Shown in pieces: positions 1-10,920 of a stretch of 64,000 nt of DNA. The DNA is from Siphonodentalium dalli (Eukaryota > Mollusca > Scaphopoda > Gadilida > Siphonodentaliidae). The notes below the pieces were generated by a model, which was given only the letters and a program-made list of their open reading frames with translations, searched no databases and was not told where the DNA came from. The translations under genes were made by a program, and so were the position numbers. The stretch covers positions 24,809,141 through 24,873,140 of the forward strand of contig CP136065.1 of the NCBI GenBank assembly GCA_032622095.1. The letters are read 5' to 3'. How positions within the stretch are numbered: position 1 is the first letter of the stretch; each line of letters opens with the position of its first letter.

Positions 1-46
1 CAAGTTATATTATAAGCAAATAATGTGCTGGGTTTCGGGAGAACAG
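1..46 (+). repeat. Family J dispersed repeat, 3' end only
   Basis: The window opens inside a repeat. The text from the left edge to GGGAGAACAGG matches the 3' ends of fuller copies near 31.43-31.47 kb and 46.67-46.71 kb, which share the phrases AAGCAGATAATGTGC and TTTTCGGGAGAACAGG. Only the last ~46 bases are inside the window. Confidence 0.6.
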
Positions 47-521
47 GGTGTGCGACAATAAAAGAAGAAGTGTTCTGGAGTATCTGTCTGGCCACAAAAA
101 GTACAATCGGAATTGCATACAATTATCGATGCAGGTGATCGTCCAAGTTAAAAGTATTCGAGGCGTATTCGACAATGGAGAATTTAACGCTGTCGTGTAT
201 ATGCATTCTCATAGAATTGTAGATGTTTTGTGTAATCTTTATTCAGGAATTGTTTAAATTCGGAATTGGTTTCGCACATTTTCGATTCGTCTGATACTTC
301 ATTCCAAAGTTTTATAGCATGTAGTATGAATGATTTTTGTAAATAGGTAGAAAATAAAAACGGAGGTCTTCAGTTATCGTCTCTGAATGGGTATCTACTT
401 GAAGATTTGAATCCCTTTGGCTAATTGACAACTCTATTCAGATAGAGGATCATGCAGCCAAACTATTATTACAAAGCAGACCAAACGCAGGCCGGTAGAA
501 TGCTATTGGAATGCTATTGTA
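47..521. other. AT-rich stretch, no gene recognised
   Basis: Short open frames exist, but none has a recognisable motif, a splice context or a repeat match elsewhere in the window. Confidence 0.5.
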
Positions 522-1012
522 ATGTAGGTTTAACGGTTATTTTTATATATCAGTTTTTAGTTTTGTTTTAAGTTAGTTCGGTGTTATTCAATAGTTCGGT
601 GTTATTCAATAAGATTTATATCTCAATTATTGTAAAAAATCAATATATGTGTTCGTTTGTATACCGGTTATAAGTCACATTATATCGGACATCAACGTTG
701 TTTCAGTATTAGAATCAGTTTAGTTTATTCTGCAGCTACAGCCGAGAAGCCGATGTATGTTTCATAATATATGCAGCTGACTTCATGGGAACCACATTCG
801 AGAAACTCAATGTTTTGTTCCAGAATTTGTTATACTGAATGAGTCACCAAATTGATGTGCATCTCTCAACCAGCTGGAACTTCATTTTTGTGAAAAAAAG
901 TATGTAAAATTCCACAAGGACTCAGTAGTTTATCAGCACCCTGCCGCGTGTAATGTAGGTTTAACAATATTTTTATATATCAGTTTTTAGTTTTACCTTA
1001 AGTCAGTTTAAG
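522..1012 (+). repeat. Pair of ~60-bp direct repeats
   Basis: The text from GTAATGTAGGTTTAAC through TTATATATCAGTTTTTAG at about 522-580 recurs at about 951-1012 in the same orientation, about 430 bp later. It could be a short LTR-like pair or two fragments of one dispersed repeat. No coding sequence lies between them. Confidence 0.45.
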
Positions 1013-2349
1013 AATTATTTTTACTGGAATAGGTACATAAACCCTCCACAAACAACATACTAAAAATCCGCAAAAATCGGAAAAGGAAAGTTAGTGAATT
1101 TCGTGAAAACAATTGGGAAAATTTTGTCAAATCATCAATTTATTGATTTTCATGAATGTATATAAAAAATTCAAATTTACAAGTCCTACAAATATCATGC
1201 CTATTTTATCTGCCTCATTTTTCTGAATCCAGAACTGGAAACCATTCCCATATTCTTTGTAAAGTATTATTCGAGTTTACCTGATTTCGGGGCCTTAATT
1301 TCGCAGAATTAGCCAAATTCCGTATTTTATGGTTAATTATTTTTAAAACTAGAGCAAAATTAATGACTTTTTCACTGTTTTAGTTATTTCCTCCCTAGAT
1401 TAAAACAAAATATAATTAATATGTGCATCTATTATTAAGAAGAATAAAATATTCTCAAACAAAAAGCGTGTTCCATCGTATGGACTTTGCCTTGACACTT
1501 GTGTGATGAAATGCCATATTTGAGGTCATGTACATGTAACTCAATAAATTAATATCCATATGCTCTGCTTTTCTCATACCATTTTGATAATACTAGATTG
1601 AACAAATTGTGAAGGAATTTCCAAATACATTGGTGAATAAAATAAAATTATAACCCTATGAACTCTTAGTCTAGCCTCTTTCCCGAAAATGCTATTGTGG
1701 GGCGTTTTTGTCATTTTTTAAAGTTTATTGTGTAAAATTATTTGATCTGTCCTCTTAAATCGTTTTTTGTTTGTTGAGAAAATAGCATTTCAATGGTCAT
1801 ACCAATGGATTTCACTCATCATTCTGGAAACTTATTCCAAATTTGAACGGCAGAAAAAAGTGGTAGGGGAAAGCATATCAGCAAAATATTGTATTCCCAA
1901 GTAACAAATAATATCAACTGTTTCTACATTCGTCCCATTCATCGTGAATTGCTACTCCGATTTAGACTTGTGGTTACGGATAATCATTCTTTTTATTTTC
2001 TCGACATTCTCTGTTAATCCCCAAGCATGATTCGGTGAATGCACGGAGAGTCCTTTGCTAACTGCCTAGCCATTCTGACATCAGAACGGTGCCATCAGCA
2101 TAAAGGATGCACACAAGTTAAAAATATTCACCGAACTGCTCAAAAATAATCAGGAATCAGAAAATAGCATCAGGGCTCTGTACACAATAGTCGGATCTAT
2201 ATTACATGATATCATCTAGTAAACATGATGCACTAGTTTACGATAATTTATTAACAATAAAATGTTATGCAAATCATTTTCTGGAAGGTTGTGGCTAACA
2301 CAGGTTTCACGTCGTTTACGAACGAAGTCAGACGATATTTTGTGTGAAT
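1013..2349. other. AT-rich non-coding stretch
   Basis: No coding motif, tandem array or recognisable element was seen. The region is strongly AT-rich with many short homopolymer runs. Confidence 0.5.
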
Positions 2350-2530
2350 GAATACTTAAGAAGGAATATATCCCGCTTGTTTCATTGGAGCTCCAGCAAT
2401 GTCGGAATATATTGAACTCTACCAGTAACTGTAGACCAGTATATTAATCTCCGGCTGCGGAAGACCTTGTAAAGGACGCTAAATTGATTAATTTTTATGT
2501 TCTTCTGATTTATAACGCCGACCTCGCGGT
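2350..2530 (+). repeat. Dispersed repeat P, copy 1
   Basis: About 160 bp here match 6145-6310 in the same orientation. Shared text includes GGAGCTCCAG, ATTAATCTCCGGCTGCGG and CCTTGTAAAGGACGCTAAA, ending near GCCGACCTCGCG. No terminal inverted repeat is evident. Two copies show a dispersed family rather than a local duplication. Confidence 0.7.
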
Positions 2531-2869
2531 AATTGTTGTATTTTGAATAAAATAGAAGTCGAAGAGGTTATAATATAATACTAGAGTAATGCTATATCCA
2601 ACTATGTGCCTGTTTTCCAGATTTCCAGATACAATTTTCTGTTTTTTTTTTATAAAAATCCAGTTTACATTATTATTGGTAATTGTGCATACATACATTA
2701 TATTAATCAATGTGTACATTATTACTGATAGTTGTGCATGCATACATTATATTATTCAATGTGTTAAAAGCAACACGGACCACACATCATATATGCAGAT
2801 AACCAACCAAGTATTTTGGTTGCAACATGAATTGTTATTCTCATCCAACGACATCTCTAAAATCTAAAT

Positions 2870-2935
2870 GACTGATTGATTGAGTGTTTAACGCTGTTTT
2901 AGCCGCTATGCCATATCACGATCAAAAACAGAATC
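2870..2935 (+). repeat. Possible mollusc SINE-core-like fragment
   Basis: The phrase GATTGAGTGTTTAACGCTG followed by TTTTAGC and CATATCACGA resembles a core phrase I recall from mollusc dispersed repeats. The shorter phrase GTTGTTTTAGCC with CATATCACGA recurs near 32413-32445. The link is based on memory of a family pattern, so it is weak. Confidence 0.3.
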
Positions 2936-3315
2936 GGTATCAAAAAAGATCATAGCGAAGCATCTTAGTGGATTATATTAAAACTATGGGCTATGTACAA
3001 ATAAAAACACCCAAGAGGAATGTTTCCACTTTGAGTCAGGAGTATAAATTCAAGAACTGACTGGTCTGTAAACATACTACATAACGTATCAAAGTAGTTC
3101 AAGAATACATAATAGCAAATAAATAACACGAAATTACCAAGTCTGCTCATCGAAAAGTAGCTTTTAACATTAAACTTTGCATTGATAAGATATTTATAAT
3201 ATTTGGCGAATAGCACGTGAACCTGTATCAATGCGTCAAACTGTGTGTGAGACAGAATGTCATATTTCACTAAATACAAACGACAGCTCAAATCCATTTT
3301 TTTGGTCTTTTATAG
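2936..3315. other. Non-coding stretch, possibly the 3' region of the LINE remnant to its right
   Basis: On the minus strand this lies directly downstream of the ORF1 remnant at 3318-4390. A 110-codon minus-strand frame (2965-3297) is open but has no recognisable motif. It may be retrotransposon 3' sequence. Confidence 0.3.
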
Positions 3316-3317
3316 TT

Positions 3318-4390
3318 AATCGTTTCTCATCAAGCATCTGGTCAAACTTTGAAAGTTCAAATATGAACTGCTCTTTCTGAGAGTCGAAACATTTGATTTT
3401 GGCGATGATTGTTTCGTAGCAACATTATCAACAGGAATAGGATGTGTTGTAGTAGCCGGCTCTATTTGAGTGGAAGATTTTGGAATAACTGTTGCAACTT
3501 CGGTAGATGTTTCCAGACTCTGACACTGGGTCGGGAACCGGAGTGATATAAGTCTGGTCCAATGGTATTGTTTGCAATATACGAATGATGTTGGTATGAT
3601 TATTGCTGGCATCAGCACACTAGTTTTTGTAGAAATGGCAACAGAGTATGTGATTGATTAAATAGATGGTCTAGCACCGACTATCTTCTTTGCACCGAAA
3701 TAGGATAGATGTTGCGCAGCATTGCACCTTTGAATTTTGAATTCATAGTTCCATATGGGTCATGAACAGTCCACTGCAGCATGCGAACATTTTTAGTTAG
3801 ACATATTTGTTGGTTTTGTGCAATCTTTATGGTCATGTCCAGAACAGTGTGCGCATATGATTTATTTTGCTTTTAAAATCTCCATGAACATTACCATATC
3901 CCTGACAGTTCAAACATCGTAATGGATTTGGAACATAAGTACTTATATCTACCTTCATGTACCAATCCTTCATTGCTGATGGAAATTCGCACCGAGTGAA
4001 GATCAGACGATAACTATTCAAATGAAGTTTTTGTCCATCAACTGTCTTTAATAATATAGGGACGTCTGTAACTCGGAAGATTCAGCTATATCGCGAGCAC
4101 TCAACACAGCTATGTTACTGGTCAATGTCTTGTGCGGAGTAACCAACACTTGTGTTTGTGCAATACATGTTAATTACATAAGAGTGTCGGATTTAATTCT
4201 TCTTGAACATTCAGTCGGAAGAGAGCCGCTTAGTGTCCCAGTCCTGATTGGTTGGACAGACTGTAATTTCCCGACTATGCCTTGTAGCGTTTTATTAATG
4301 ACAAACACAGGTACTGAGGATAGACATCAGCGCCAGTGGAACTTAGCGAGTTTGTTTGTTTTGAGTTGCCATATGAAAAGGATATAATCG
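3318..4390 (-). pseudogene. LINE ORF1 (gag-like zinc-knuckle protein), decayed
   Basis: Reading leftward on the minus strand, pieces in different frames follow the usual order of jockey/RTE-type LINE ORF1 proteins. First come an N-terminal piece ending near DVYPQYLCLSLI and then LQGIVGKLQSVQPIRTGTL (about 4370-4225). Next is a VTPHKTL...SARDIAESSELQ segment (about 4150-4040), then NSYRLIFTRCEFPSAMK, then YVPNPLRCLNCQGYG. The first zinc knuckle (about 3893-3925) has lost its His and last Cys. The second, CAHCSGHDHKDC at 3820-3855, is intact. After it comes PIWNYEFKIQ...LSYFGAKKI, the conserved post-knuckle segment, and a Ser/Thr-rich tail to 3318. At least four frameshifts and several stops break the frame. 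The protein normally binds RNA in the LINE ribonucleoprotein. No ORF2 (endonuclease/reverse transcriptase) is adjacent. The copy at 33950-34641 shares the post-knuckle segment and is the same family. Confidence 0.8.
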
Positions 4391-5065
4391 ACAACAGCCG
4401 CATCGGACTACTCTTCGAATTAAGGTCGGGCCAAATACTGGTATATAGTTGAAGCGGTGACCCGTTTAGCCACTGCATATAGCAGCCTCATGGTACCTCC
4501 CCACATTGGGACAGGCATAAACACTACAAGATTGAAACATGTAGCAATCATATACACGAAAGGCAGAAAGGCATGACACGAAAGAAACAACATTCCTGTC
4601 AAACAGAACATACAACTAGACATCAGAAACAAAATAGAACAAATGACAGAAATGTAATTTGAAACAATGTGAAGAGGCGTGACTAGTCGATTGATTGAGT
4701 CGGGTCAAATCAATCACCCGTCTTGAAGAGACGTAGCATAAAAGAGGATCATGGGCTAAGACGTATCTGCAGGTCGATGCCTCGCGTGATACGGACCCCA
4801 TCACGTGATGCACCCCACGGCAAACATGGTTCCACATTAGGGGATTCTTACCAAACGCAGTGGGGCGGTATGCATATTCTACACCGGGCCAACACGGGGC
4901 CTAAAAGCTTAAACAATTGTAATTATGATGCACTATTTTGAGAAATTTTTATTAAGAATAAAACGTTACCCAAATTATTTTCTCTCTCGAAAGTTATTCC
5001 TAGCACGGGTTATATGTCGTCTAATATCTGCGGATGAAGCCAGACGTTGTTTCCTGAGTGTACAC
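4391..5065. other. Unassigned stretch upstream of the LINE remnant
   Basis: On the minus strand this lies 5' of the ORF1 remnant and could be LINE 5' sequence or host DNA. The part around 4680-4870 is more GC-rich than its surroundings. No coding motif was recognised. Confidence 0.35.
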
Positions 5066-5567
5066 TTAAAGGCACGTGCGGCCTTAATTGTCGAAAATAT
5101 TCATATTTGTTCCAAACACCGTAAACAGAAAAACATTAAAACGCATACAGTTCCGTTCATATATACCATGAACATCGTGTAAACAGCATGTTATCATAAA
5201 GACCTACTATATTTTACCTAAGCAAGAGCCTGATTGTGTTTCAGAAGACAGCACAATGCTACTGGCTAATCACACACAAATGGCATAAACGCTCTTTATT
5301 AGTTCCCTATCAGGTATTCACCAACAAAGAACGCTCTTTATGTTTACCATCATAATATAAACAAACACCAGAAAAGTAACTTTTTATGCATTTGTTTACA
5401 TAACAATGGTCAAACATATGACCATAACATACTGTTTATGCGATATTTCTTATTTGTATACGGACAAAGTCTATCTACATTTTGATGTTCTTTCTGTTTG
5501 TGGCGGTTTTTGACGGGTGGAGATATTTTCACAGGATACCCACCGCCAAGGCCAACCGTACCTTTAA
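5066..5567 (+). mobile_element. TTAA-type MITE, family A copy 1
   Basis: A 502-bp non-coding element bounded by TTAA on both sides. Its inverted ends read TTAAAGGCACGTGCGGCCTT on the left and, on the opposite strand, TTAAAGGTACGGTTGGCCTT on the right. Copies at 18655-19156 and 24241-24741 are nearly identical, and an inverted, more diverged copy lies at 42694-43196. TTAA duplication is typical of piggyBac-like elements. No transposase is present, so it is non-autonomous. Near identity of three copies implies recent movement. Confidence 0.85.
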
Positions 5568-6144
5568 TAAGGAATATTTATACCATAATTGTCTATTCTA
5601 TTGTGTGTATAACACCTATTCTGTAAACTTCATCATTACACCCTACTGTGGGTATACAGCTTCCTATTGTGGGTATAAATTTCTACTGTGGGTGTAAATG
5701 TTCAAATGTTCATGTGTTAAATGTTATACCCATAGTATATGTCACATTAATTTAAAATTGGAAGTTGTTATGATATCAATTAGATATGAGGAAAATTGCC
5801 TGCATTTTAATCAAATGTAGCTTGCTAGTTCCTATGTGAACTAGGAAACACATGAATGGTAATTCAAATTGACTGATCGTTCAGAAACATGTATACATAA
5901 ATTATAGCATCGTGTTTTGTCTCGTTGTGGATACACATCCAAGGTAAACAGTAGGGTAGTTGAATTCGCGGAACAAATAATAAATAATCATTATGGCATA
6001 GATAAAATACACGCAGAGTAGCCGAGAGTACAAAAATTTCACCACTCGTGGTATGTGGTTTCAGTCACTCGCCAAAAGGCTCATGGTTAAAACCATAATT
6101 CCACTCGAGGTGAACATTTTGTATTCCCGGCTACAATGTGTATA
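5568..6144. other. Non-coding stretch with a short repeated phrase
   Basis: The phrase CTACTGTGGGTATA and close variants occur three times at about 5640-5697. Nothing else was recognised. Confidence 0.4.
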
Positions 6145-6310
6145 TTCTATATATCTCGTTTGTTTCAGTGGAGCTCCAGTAATGTCAGAATATATCGAAC
6201 TCTATCACAGATCAGTACATTAATCTCCGGCTGCGGAGGACCTTGTAAAGGACGCTAAATTGATTCAATTTTTGTTCCTCTGATTTATTAAGCCGACCTC
6301 GCGAACATCG
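6145..6310 (+). repeat. Dispersed repeat P, copy 2
   Basis: Matches 2350-2530 over about 160 bp in the same orientation, including ATTAATCTCCGGCTGCGG and GGACGCTAAATTGATT, with a few small indels. Confidence 0.7.
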
Positions 6311-6524
6311 TCTGACTTTGTTACCCTCATTCTGAGACTAGTCGGCCATCGAGTCGCGTAAATATGAATAAATATGTATTCAGGGATCCAGGCTAAATTT
6401 TATTGAACCTAGTTTACTTTTTGTCTATATTCTAATATAGCATGCTCCGAACAAGAAGTGCCACACGAAAGACGTTTTGTTTGATATTGAATATTCTATG
6501 CATTTATGTCTTGTCATTTGAGGG

Positions 6525-7042
6525 TTAAAGATACGGGCGGTGTTTGCGGTGGGTATGCTGTTAAAATATTCACCTCCGTCAAAAACCGCCATAAACAGAA
6601 AGAATAGTAAAATATAGACAGACTTTGTTCTTATACCAATCAGAAATATGGCATAAACAGTATGTTATTGTCTAATGTTTTTCCTTTGGAAAGCAAAAAA
6701 CGTTTCAGAACCTGGCTTTTGTTTAGATCCGGATATGGTAAACATAAAGAGCGTTATTTGTTACTCTTTTCCTGATATGGAAATAATAAAGAGCGTTTAT
6801 ATCATTTGTGTGTGATTAACCAATAGAATTGCGCTGTGTTTTGTAAACAGAAGCAAAATTTCTGGTACACAAGAAGGCTCTTGTTTACGTACACCATCGT
6901 ACATCTTGACGACAATATACTATTTACGCGCTGATTATGTTTGCCATATGAACAAAACTATATATTTTTAAATATTCCTTCCGTTGATGGCGATTTGAAC
7001 AAATATGAATATTTCTGCATCGAACGCCGCCCGTGCCTTTAA
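6525..7042 (-). mobile_element. TTAA-type MITE, family B copy 1 (inverted)
   Basis: A 518-bp element bounded by TTAA. The left end reads TTAAAGATACGGGCGGTGTT and the right end, on the opposite strand, reads TTAAAGGCACGGGCGGCGTT. It is a diverged relative of family A: both hold a GGCGGTTTTTGACG-type subterminal phrase, paired phrases like AACGCTCTTTAT, and CATATTTGTTC. The closest copy is 30187-30715. Its right TTAA lies inside the TTTAAA end of the family C element that follows. Confidence 0.8.
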
Positions 7043-7478
7043 AGCCACCTGGTGGTTTGCGCTCCAAAATAAACATAATATTCACTTTTGATTTTTTTCT
7101 CAGTATCGAAATAGGTCGATAAATATCTGAACTACCTTTCTACGAGCATCATGTAACCCAAAAAAAACTCATTGAAGCAATGAAAAATACAATTGTGAAT
7201 ACGGTGTTTGGGTCACAAACATAAAACAGCCATTTGCACGACATGGGAAAAAAGGAGCGTTCCGTTGTAGTATATTCCTGATATGGTAGAAATAAAGAGC
7301 GTTTGTCTTACTTCTGGCAAAAAGTTGAAAACAGCTGAAAATGGCTGTGACTTTGGCAAGTGTTTTCAGAGCATATGAAGTCGGTATATCAATAGTTCGT
7401 ATATTTATCGACCTATCATATCCGTCGCAAATACGTAGACAAAACTTTGGAGGTTCGAATGAGTCATGTCCGTTTAGC
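7038..7478 (+). mobile_element. Non-autonomous element, family C copy 1
   Basis: Begins TTTAAAGCCACCTGG and runs to GTCATGTCCGTTTAG, about 440 bp. The opposite strand of the right end of better copies begins TTTAAACGGACATGG, so the ends are short imperfect inverted repeats. Related copies: 44956-45372, 59688-60123 (inverted), and fragments at 10813-10920, 42440-42698, 45367-45428 and 55983-56168. The minus-strand 103-codon frame here is not conserved in the other copies. Confidence 0.75.
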
Positions 7479-7956
7479 AAAGGTTATTTTGTTAATATTT
7501 TATAATTTATATGAATTGTTTAAGAATGTTTTTGTTGTCACCCTTTTTTATAAATTGGATTGTTATCTTGCTGTATAACTGCAGTTCTGGAACTCTGGAT
7601 ACATCATTAATGTATGAAATGATTTGTCTTCTATTGAACAATCAATTTACACGTATCAATCATGCCATTTTAATAAACTGACAAACAACTCACTCAATTA
7701 CATGTGTGTGCATTTCAGACGTTGTGTTTTATGAAATGTTTTAATCAGCGTGGCTGGATTTTTACGGTAATATTAGGTAAATGATACATCTTTCAGTGGG
7801 AAATATGCGCTGGTACTCACTTATCATTTTGATTGACTGAAATACATACATAATATTATGTACAAAATCGAGCATAATTAAAAACTTCGAGATTTATATC
7901 TTACTGTCGCTCCTGTCCCAACCGGATTAACACCACCGTGACAATTGGCAACACGC
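7479..7956. other. AT-rich non-coding stretch
   Basis: No motif or repeat match was recognised, except the short phrase TCGAGCATAATT, which recurs near 11722. Confidence 0.45.
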
Positions 7957-8396
7957 AATATGTGACCCGCCATATTGACCCTGTGCCAATGCATTCTCTT
8001 ATATATGCGAGTCGACCATAGGTCGCCTCGCATATATAAGAGAATGCATTGGCCTAACAATTTTTTATCATGTTTTTTAAATAAATGTTTCTTACAATTT
8101 TTAGGACATAAAATAAAAAAAACATCCATTACCCTGCAGGGAGCCCCACACATATATAGAAGCATATAGAAGAGTGTCGTCTGCTCATGTTTGTCTGGGG
8201 CTCTGTATGGGTGAAATTATAAAATTGTTAAAGAATACAAGAACAAATTATTAAAATTGTAAAAAATTGTTAGGCCAATGCATTCTCTTATATATGCGAG
8301 GCGACCTATGGTCGACTCGCATATATAAGAGAATGCATTGGCACAGGGTAAAAAAAATCCCGACTTACGACTGGATTTGATATGCGGCTCACATAT
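7957..8396. mobile_element. Family D element, copy 1 (palindrome-bearing, long inverted ends)
   Basis: A ~440-bp element whose two arms are inverted repeats, each containing the ~70-bp palindromic core (7985-8053 and 8273-8342). The left outer end is partly replaced, whereas the right outer end keeps CCCGACTTACGACTGGATTT and TCACATAT. The complete copy is 27403-27847. The central spacer holds GGAGCCCCACACATATATAG and GTCTGGGGCTCTGTATGGG. Open frames of up to 95 codons occur in it, but they only follow sequence conservation between copies. Confidence 0.8.
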
Positions 8397-9467
8397 CATC
8401 TTCATTGCACATAGAATCTGAAAAGTAAGTATAAGAGAAGACAACACTGATGGATTTTAATACATTTGGGACATTAAATTATTTTTGTTATGGGAGGTCC
8501 GGGTGGGTCGATTCTTTTAAGAGATGCTGAAAATTTCAGTTATGGCAAGTTGAAATTCGTGGTTTCAGTACGGTCGGGGTCATGGTTCCCTATGACTAGT
8601 GAATTTCCGGGGTACCTCGTACCCTTTTTCCACGAAATTATTTCCTCGATAGTCCAGGAGTGGCCAGGGTCACATATTATAACGTATGTGGCTCATATGA
8701 AACTATAAAAGTATGCATCCGTAATTTGTAAGCAGACAGAATATATGTCGATAAATATACATTCCAAAAAATAAAAATAAAACTATCATTGAGATTATAT
8801 AATCAGATTAGACACATAATGCCAGCACATATTTATACTCTGGCAGGATTATTCTGGGCCGGATTTGTTTAGCATACATGTAGCTTCATTGTCAGGAGTA
8901 TAGTAAGTAACAGACGGCTGTCGTATTTCCCCACCATCCGACATCACAATACACTTCACGATGAGAATAAGTCTACATTATGTATCCGCCGTATAACATA
9001 TGAATCAGTATGCTAAATGTCTATAATTTCTATATTATATACCATACACTTGCTTTCAGTATGTTTTGTTGTCAGCATTCGACGTATCACATAACCATCT
9101 ATGTGTTCCACATTGCACGACTACCGTGTATTTGTGCATTGACTGGTCACATTGGGGAGATCATTTCCCGGGCTTTAGTGTATTCATATAGTCCATATAC
9201 TATCTTTCTTATTAGATCGTGTGTTATACGTAACGCTGAAATGTTGCATCCGTAGCACATATCTCACTCTGATGTGGTCGTGCTGTAGCATCAAGTCATA
9301 CATCGTCAGTATCCACGCAGGCGTTCGCGTAACAACTACATGTATAACACGATACATGATGTAGGTTACATGTGCGTACGTCAATACCCAACACCAATCA
9401 AGACCTACTCGGTATCACGGCATCCGTACCACGACTTTGTGTCCTTACCAAGATGTTCCATCCGTCC
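8397..9467. other. Unassigned non-coding stretch
   Basis: No repeat match or coding motif was recognised. Small open frames around 8490-8708 and 9010-9255 have no supporting feature. Confidence 0.45.
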
Positions 9468-10442
9468 AATTATGATACCTGAGAATGTGGCGATGACAAG
9501 AGTAGGTTAATACATGTAACCATTGAAGCTGGGAATGAGTCATGCAACGTCAAATATTTTTAGGTGAGAAGAATATGAGGATTGACGCAAAGCGTTGTCT
9601 TTCGTCTCTTATGAAACCTAAAGTAAGACGGCTATTGGGACCAGGAGGTGCATTGTGTAATATTTTCACTTTAATGTTCTAGTCGGTGGATCGGGATTTA
9701 TATATTAAATAATAGTGTAGCAGTTTATCAACGGCCGTTTTGTTAGTTAAGCCAGTTGGCAAGTAATCGTGTGATCCTAAAAATTTCACAATGTCCACCC
9801 ATATATCGGCAACCATATTGGCAGCCATCTTGGGGTTAGTATGTCATTTTAAACCAAAAGGGAAATTACCGTTTACACCAATTACCACCACCCATACTAC
9901 ATTTTTGTTTGCCTTCCGAGATGAAAAAATGCGTTTTATGTTATTTTTAGGGCAAAAGTCTAGAATTGATTTAAAATTCGAGTCAAGAAGGTACATTGTG
10001 ATATTTTTACTTTAATGTTCGAGTCTGTAGATCAAAACCTATATATTGAACAATGTTTTGTTTAGCAGTCCATCAACGGTCGTTGTGTTAGTCACGCCAT
10101 TTGGCATGTAACCATGCGTTCTGTGTGCATTATACCAAGGTCTGGTGCCTCTTAGCTTTTGGGGGAGGGTTGATTTTTCTGCCTTTGATACAAAAAATAA
10201 TGCGGCCAACAGTGATAAATGATATATTAAAGTAGTTTCCTATGCTATAAATACTTAGGAACAGCCTTCTTACTTTGGGTTTTATGAGAAGCGAAAGACA
10301 ACGCTTTGCCTGAATCGTCACATTCTTCTCACCCTACATCTTATTTGTCGTCACATGACTGTCATTCCGAGATTCAATGGTTCATGTATTACCTTACTCT
10401 GGTCATCGCCCAATTTCCAGGTATCAAAATTTGACGAATATC
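9468..10442. mobile_element. Foldback-type element with ~180-bp inverted arms
   Basis: The left arm (about 9468-9655) and right arm (about 10245-10440) are inverted copies. Shared phrases on matching strands are GCGATGAC, CAAAGCGTTGTCTTTCG, CTAAAGTAAGACGGCT and its variant CCAAAGTAAGAAGGCT. Between them is a pair of ~120-bp direct repeats (about 9660-9780 and 10000-10125) sharing CACTTTAATGTTC and ATCAACGG. No transposase is encoded. Confidence 0.7.
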
Positions 10443-10812
10443 TCTTCTCGAAAGGTGTGAATAGACGTAGTCAACTGTCGGATTTATTTAATAACCGAGT
10501 GCCTCAAGAAAGTTAAGTGTTAATAATTCTCTCACGATCTTAAGATATGATATCATGGATATATGCACTGCATTTTTGAAAAAATATGTTTTTCAGAAGT
10601 TCTTGGTACCTTAAAACTGAAATTTTAAATATTGTTCATGTCATAAAAGTAAAGTAAATGAAGTTATAATATATTCATTGGGTTGATGGTTCTTAAATAA
10701 TGTGTCACAATAATCGCTTGTTCCTGGCAGATTTTGAGAAAATTCATTTTTAAATACCAGGAAATTTTGGCAAAACGTGCGTGGCATCATAATAATGTTT
10801 GTGTGAGCCCAG
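10443..10812. other. Unassigned non-coding stretch
   Basis: AT-rich, with no repeat match or coding motif seen. Confidence 0.45.
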
Positions 10813-10920
10813 TTAAAAGCCGCATGGCGGTTTGCGGTTCCAATTGTACCTAATAACATTCACTTCTTTGATCGTCCACGGTATCGAAATAGGTAGATGA
10901 AAACCCTGAACTACCTTTCT
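10813..10920 (+). mobile_element. Family C fragment (left end only)
   Basis: Begins at TTAAAAGCCGCATGGCGGTT and matches the first ~100 bp of family C through GAACTACCTTTCT. It stops abruptly where a family D element begins in the middle of its palindromic core. This is a clean breakpoint between two repeat families. Confidence 0.65.

Noticed and set aside
7455-7467. GGTTCGAAT in family C, resembling a tRNA B box
   Set aside because: No A box lies at the right distance and no tRNA fold is possible. Family C has TTTAAA ends rather than SINE structure.
7878-8169. 95-codon frames in family D, also seen near 11052-11339 and 23717-23935
   Set aside because: They track the DNA similarity of the element and include the palindromic cores. 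Frames are open on both strands, and there is no protein-level conservation.
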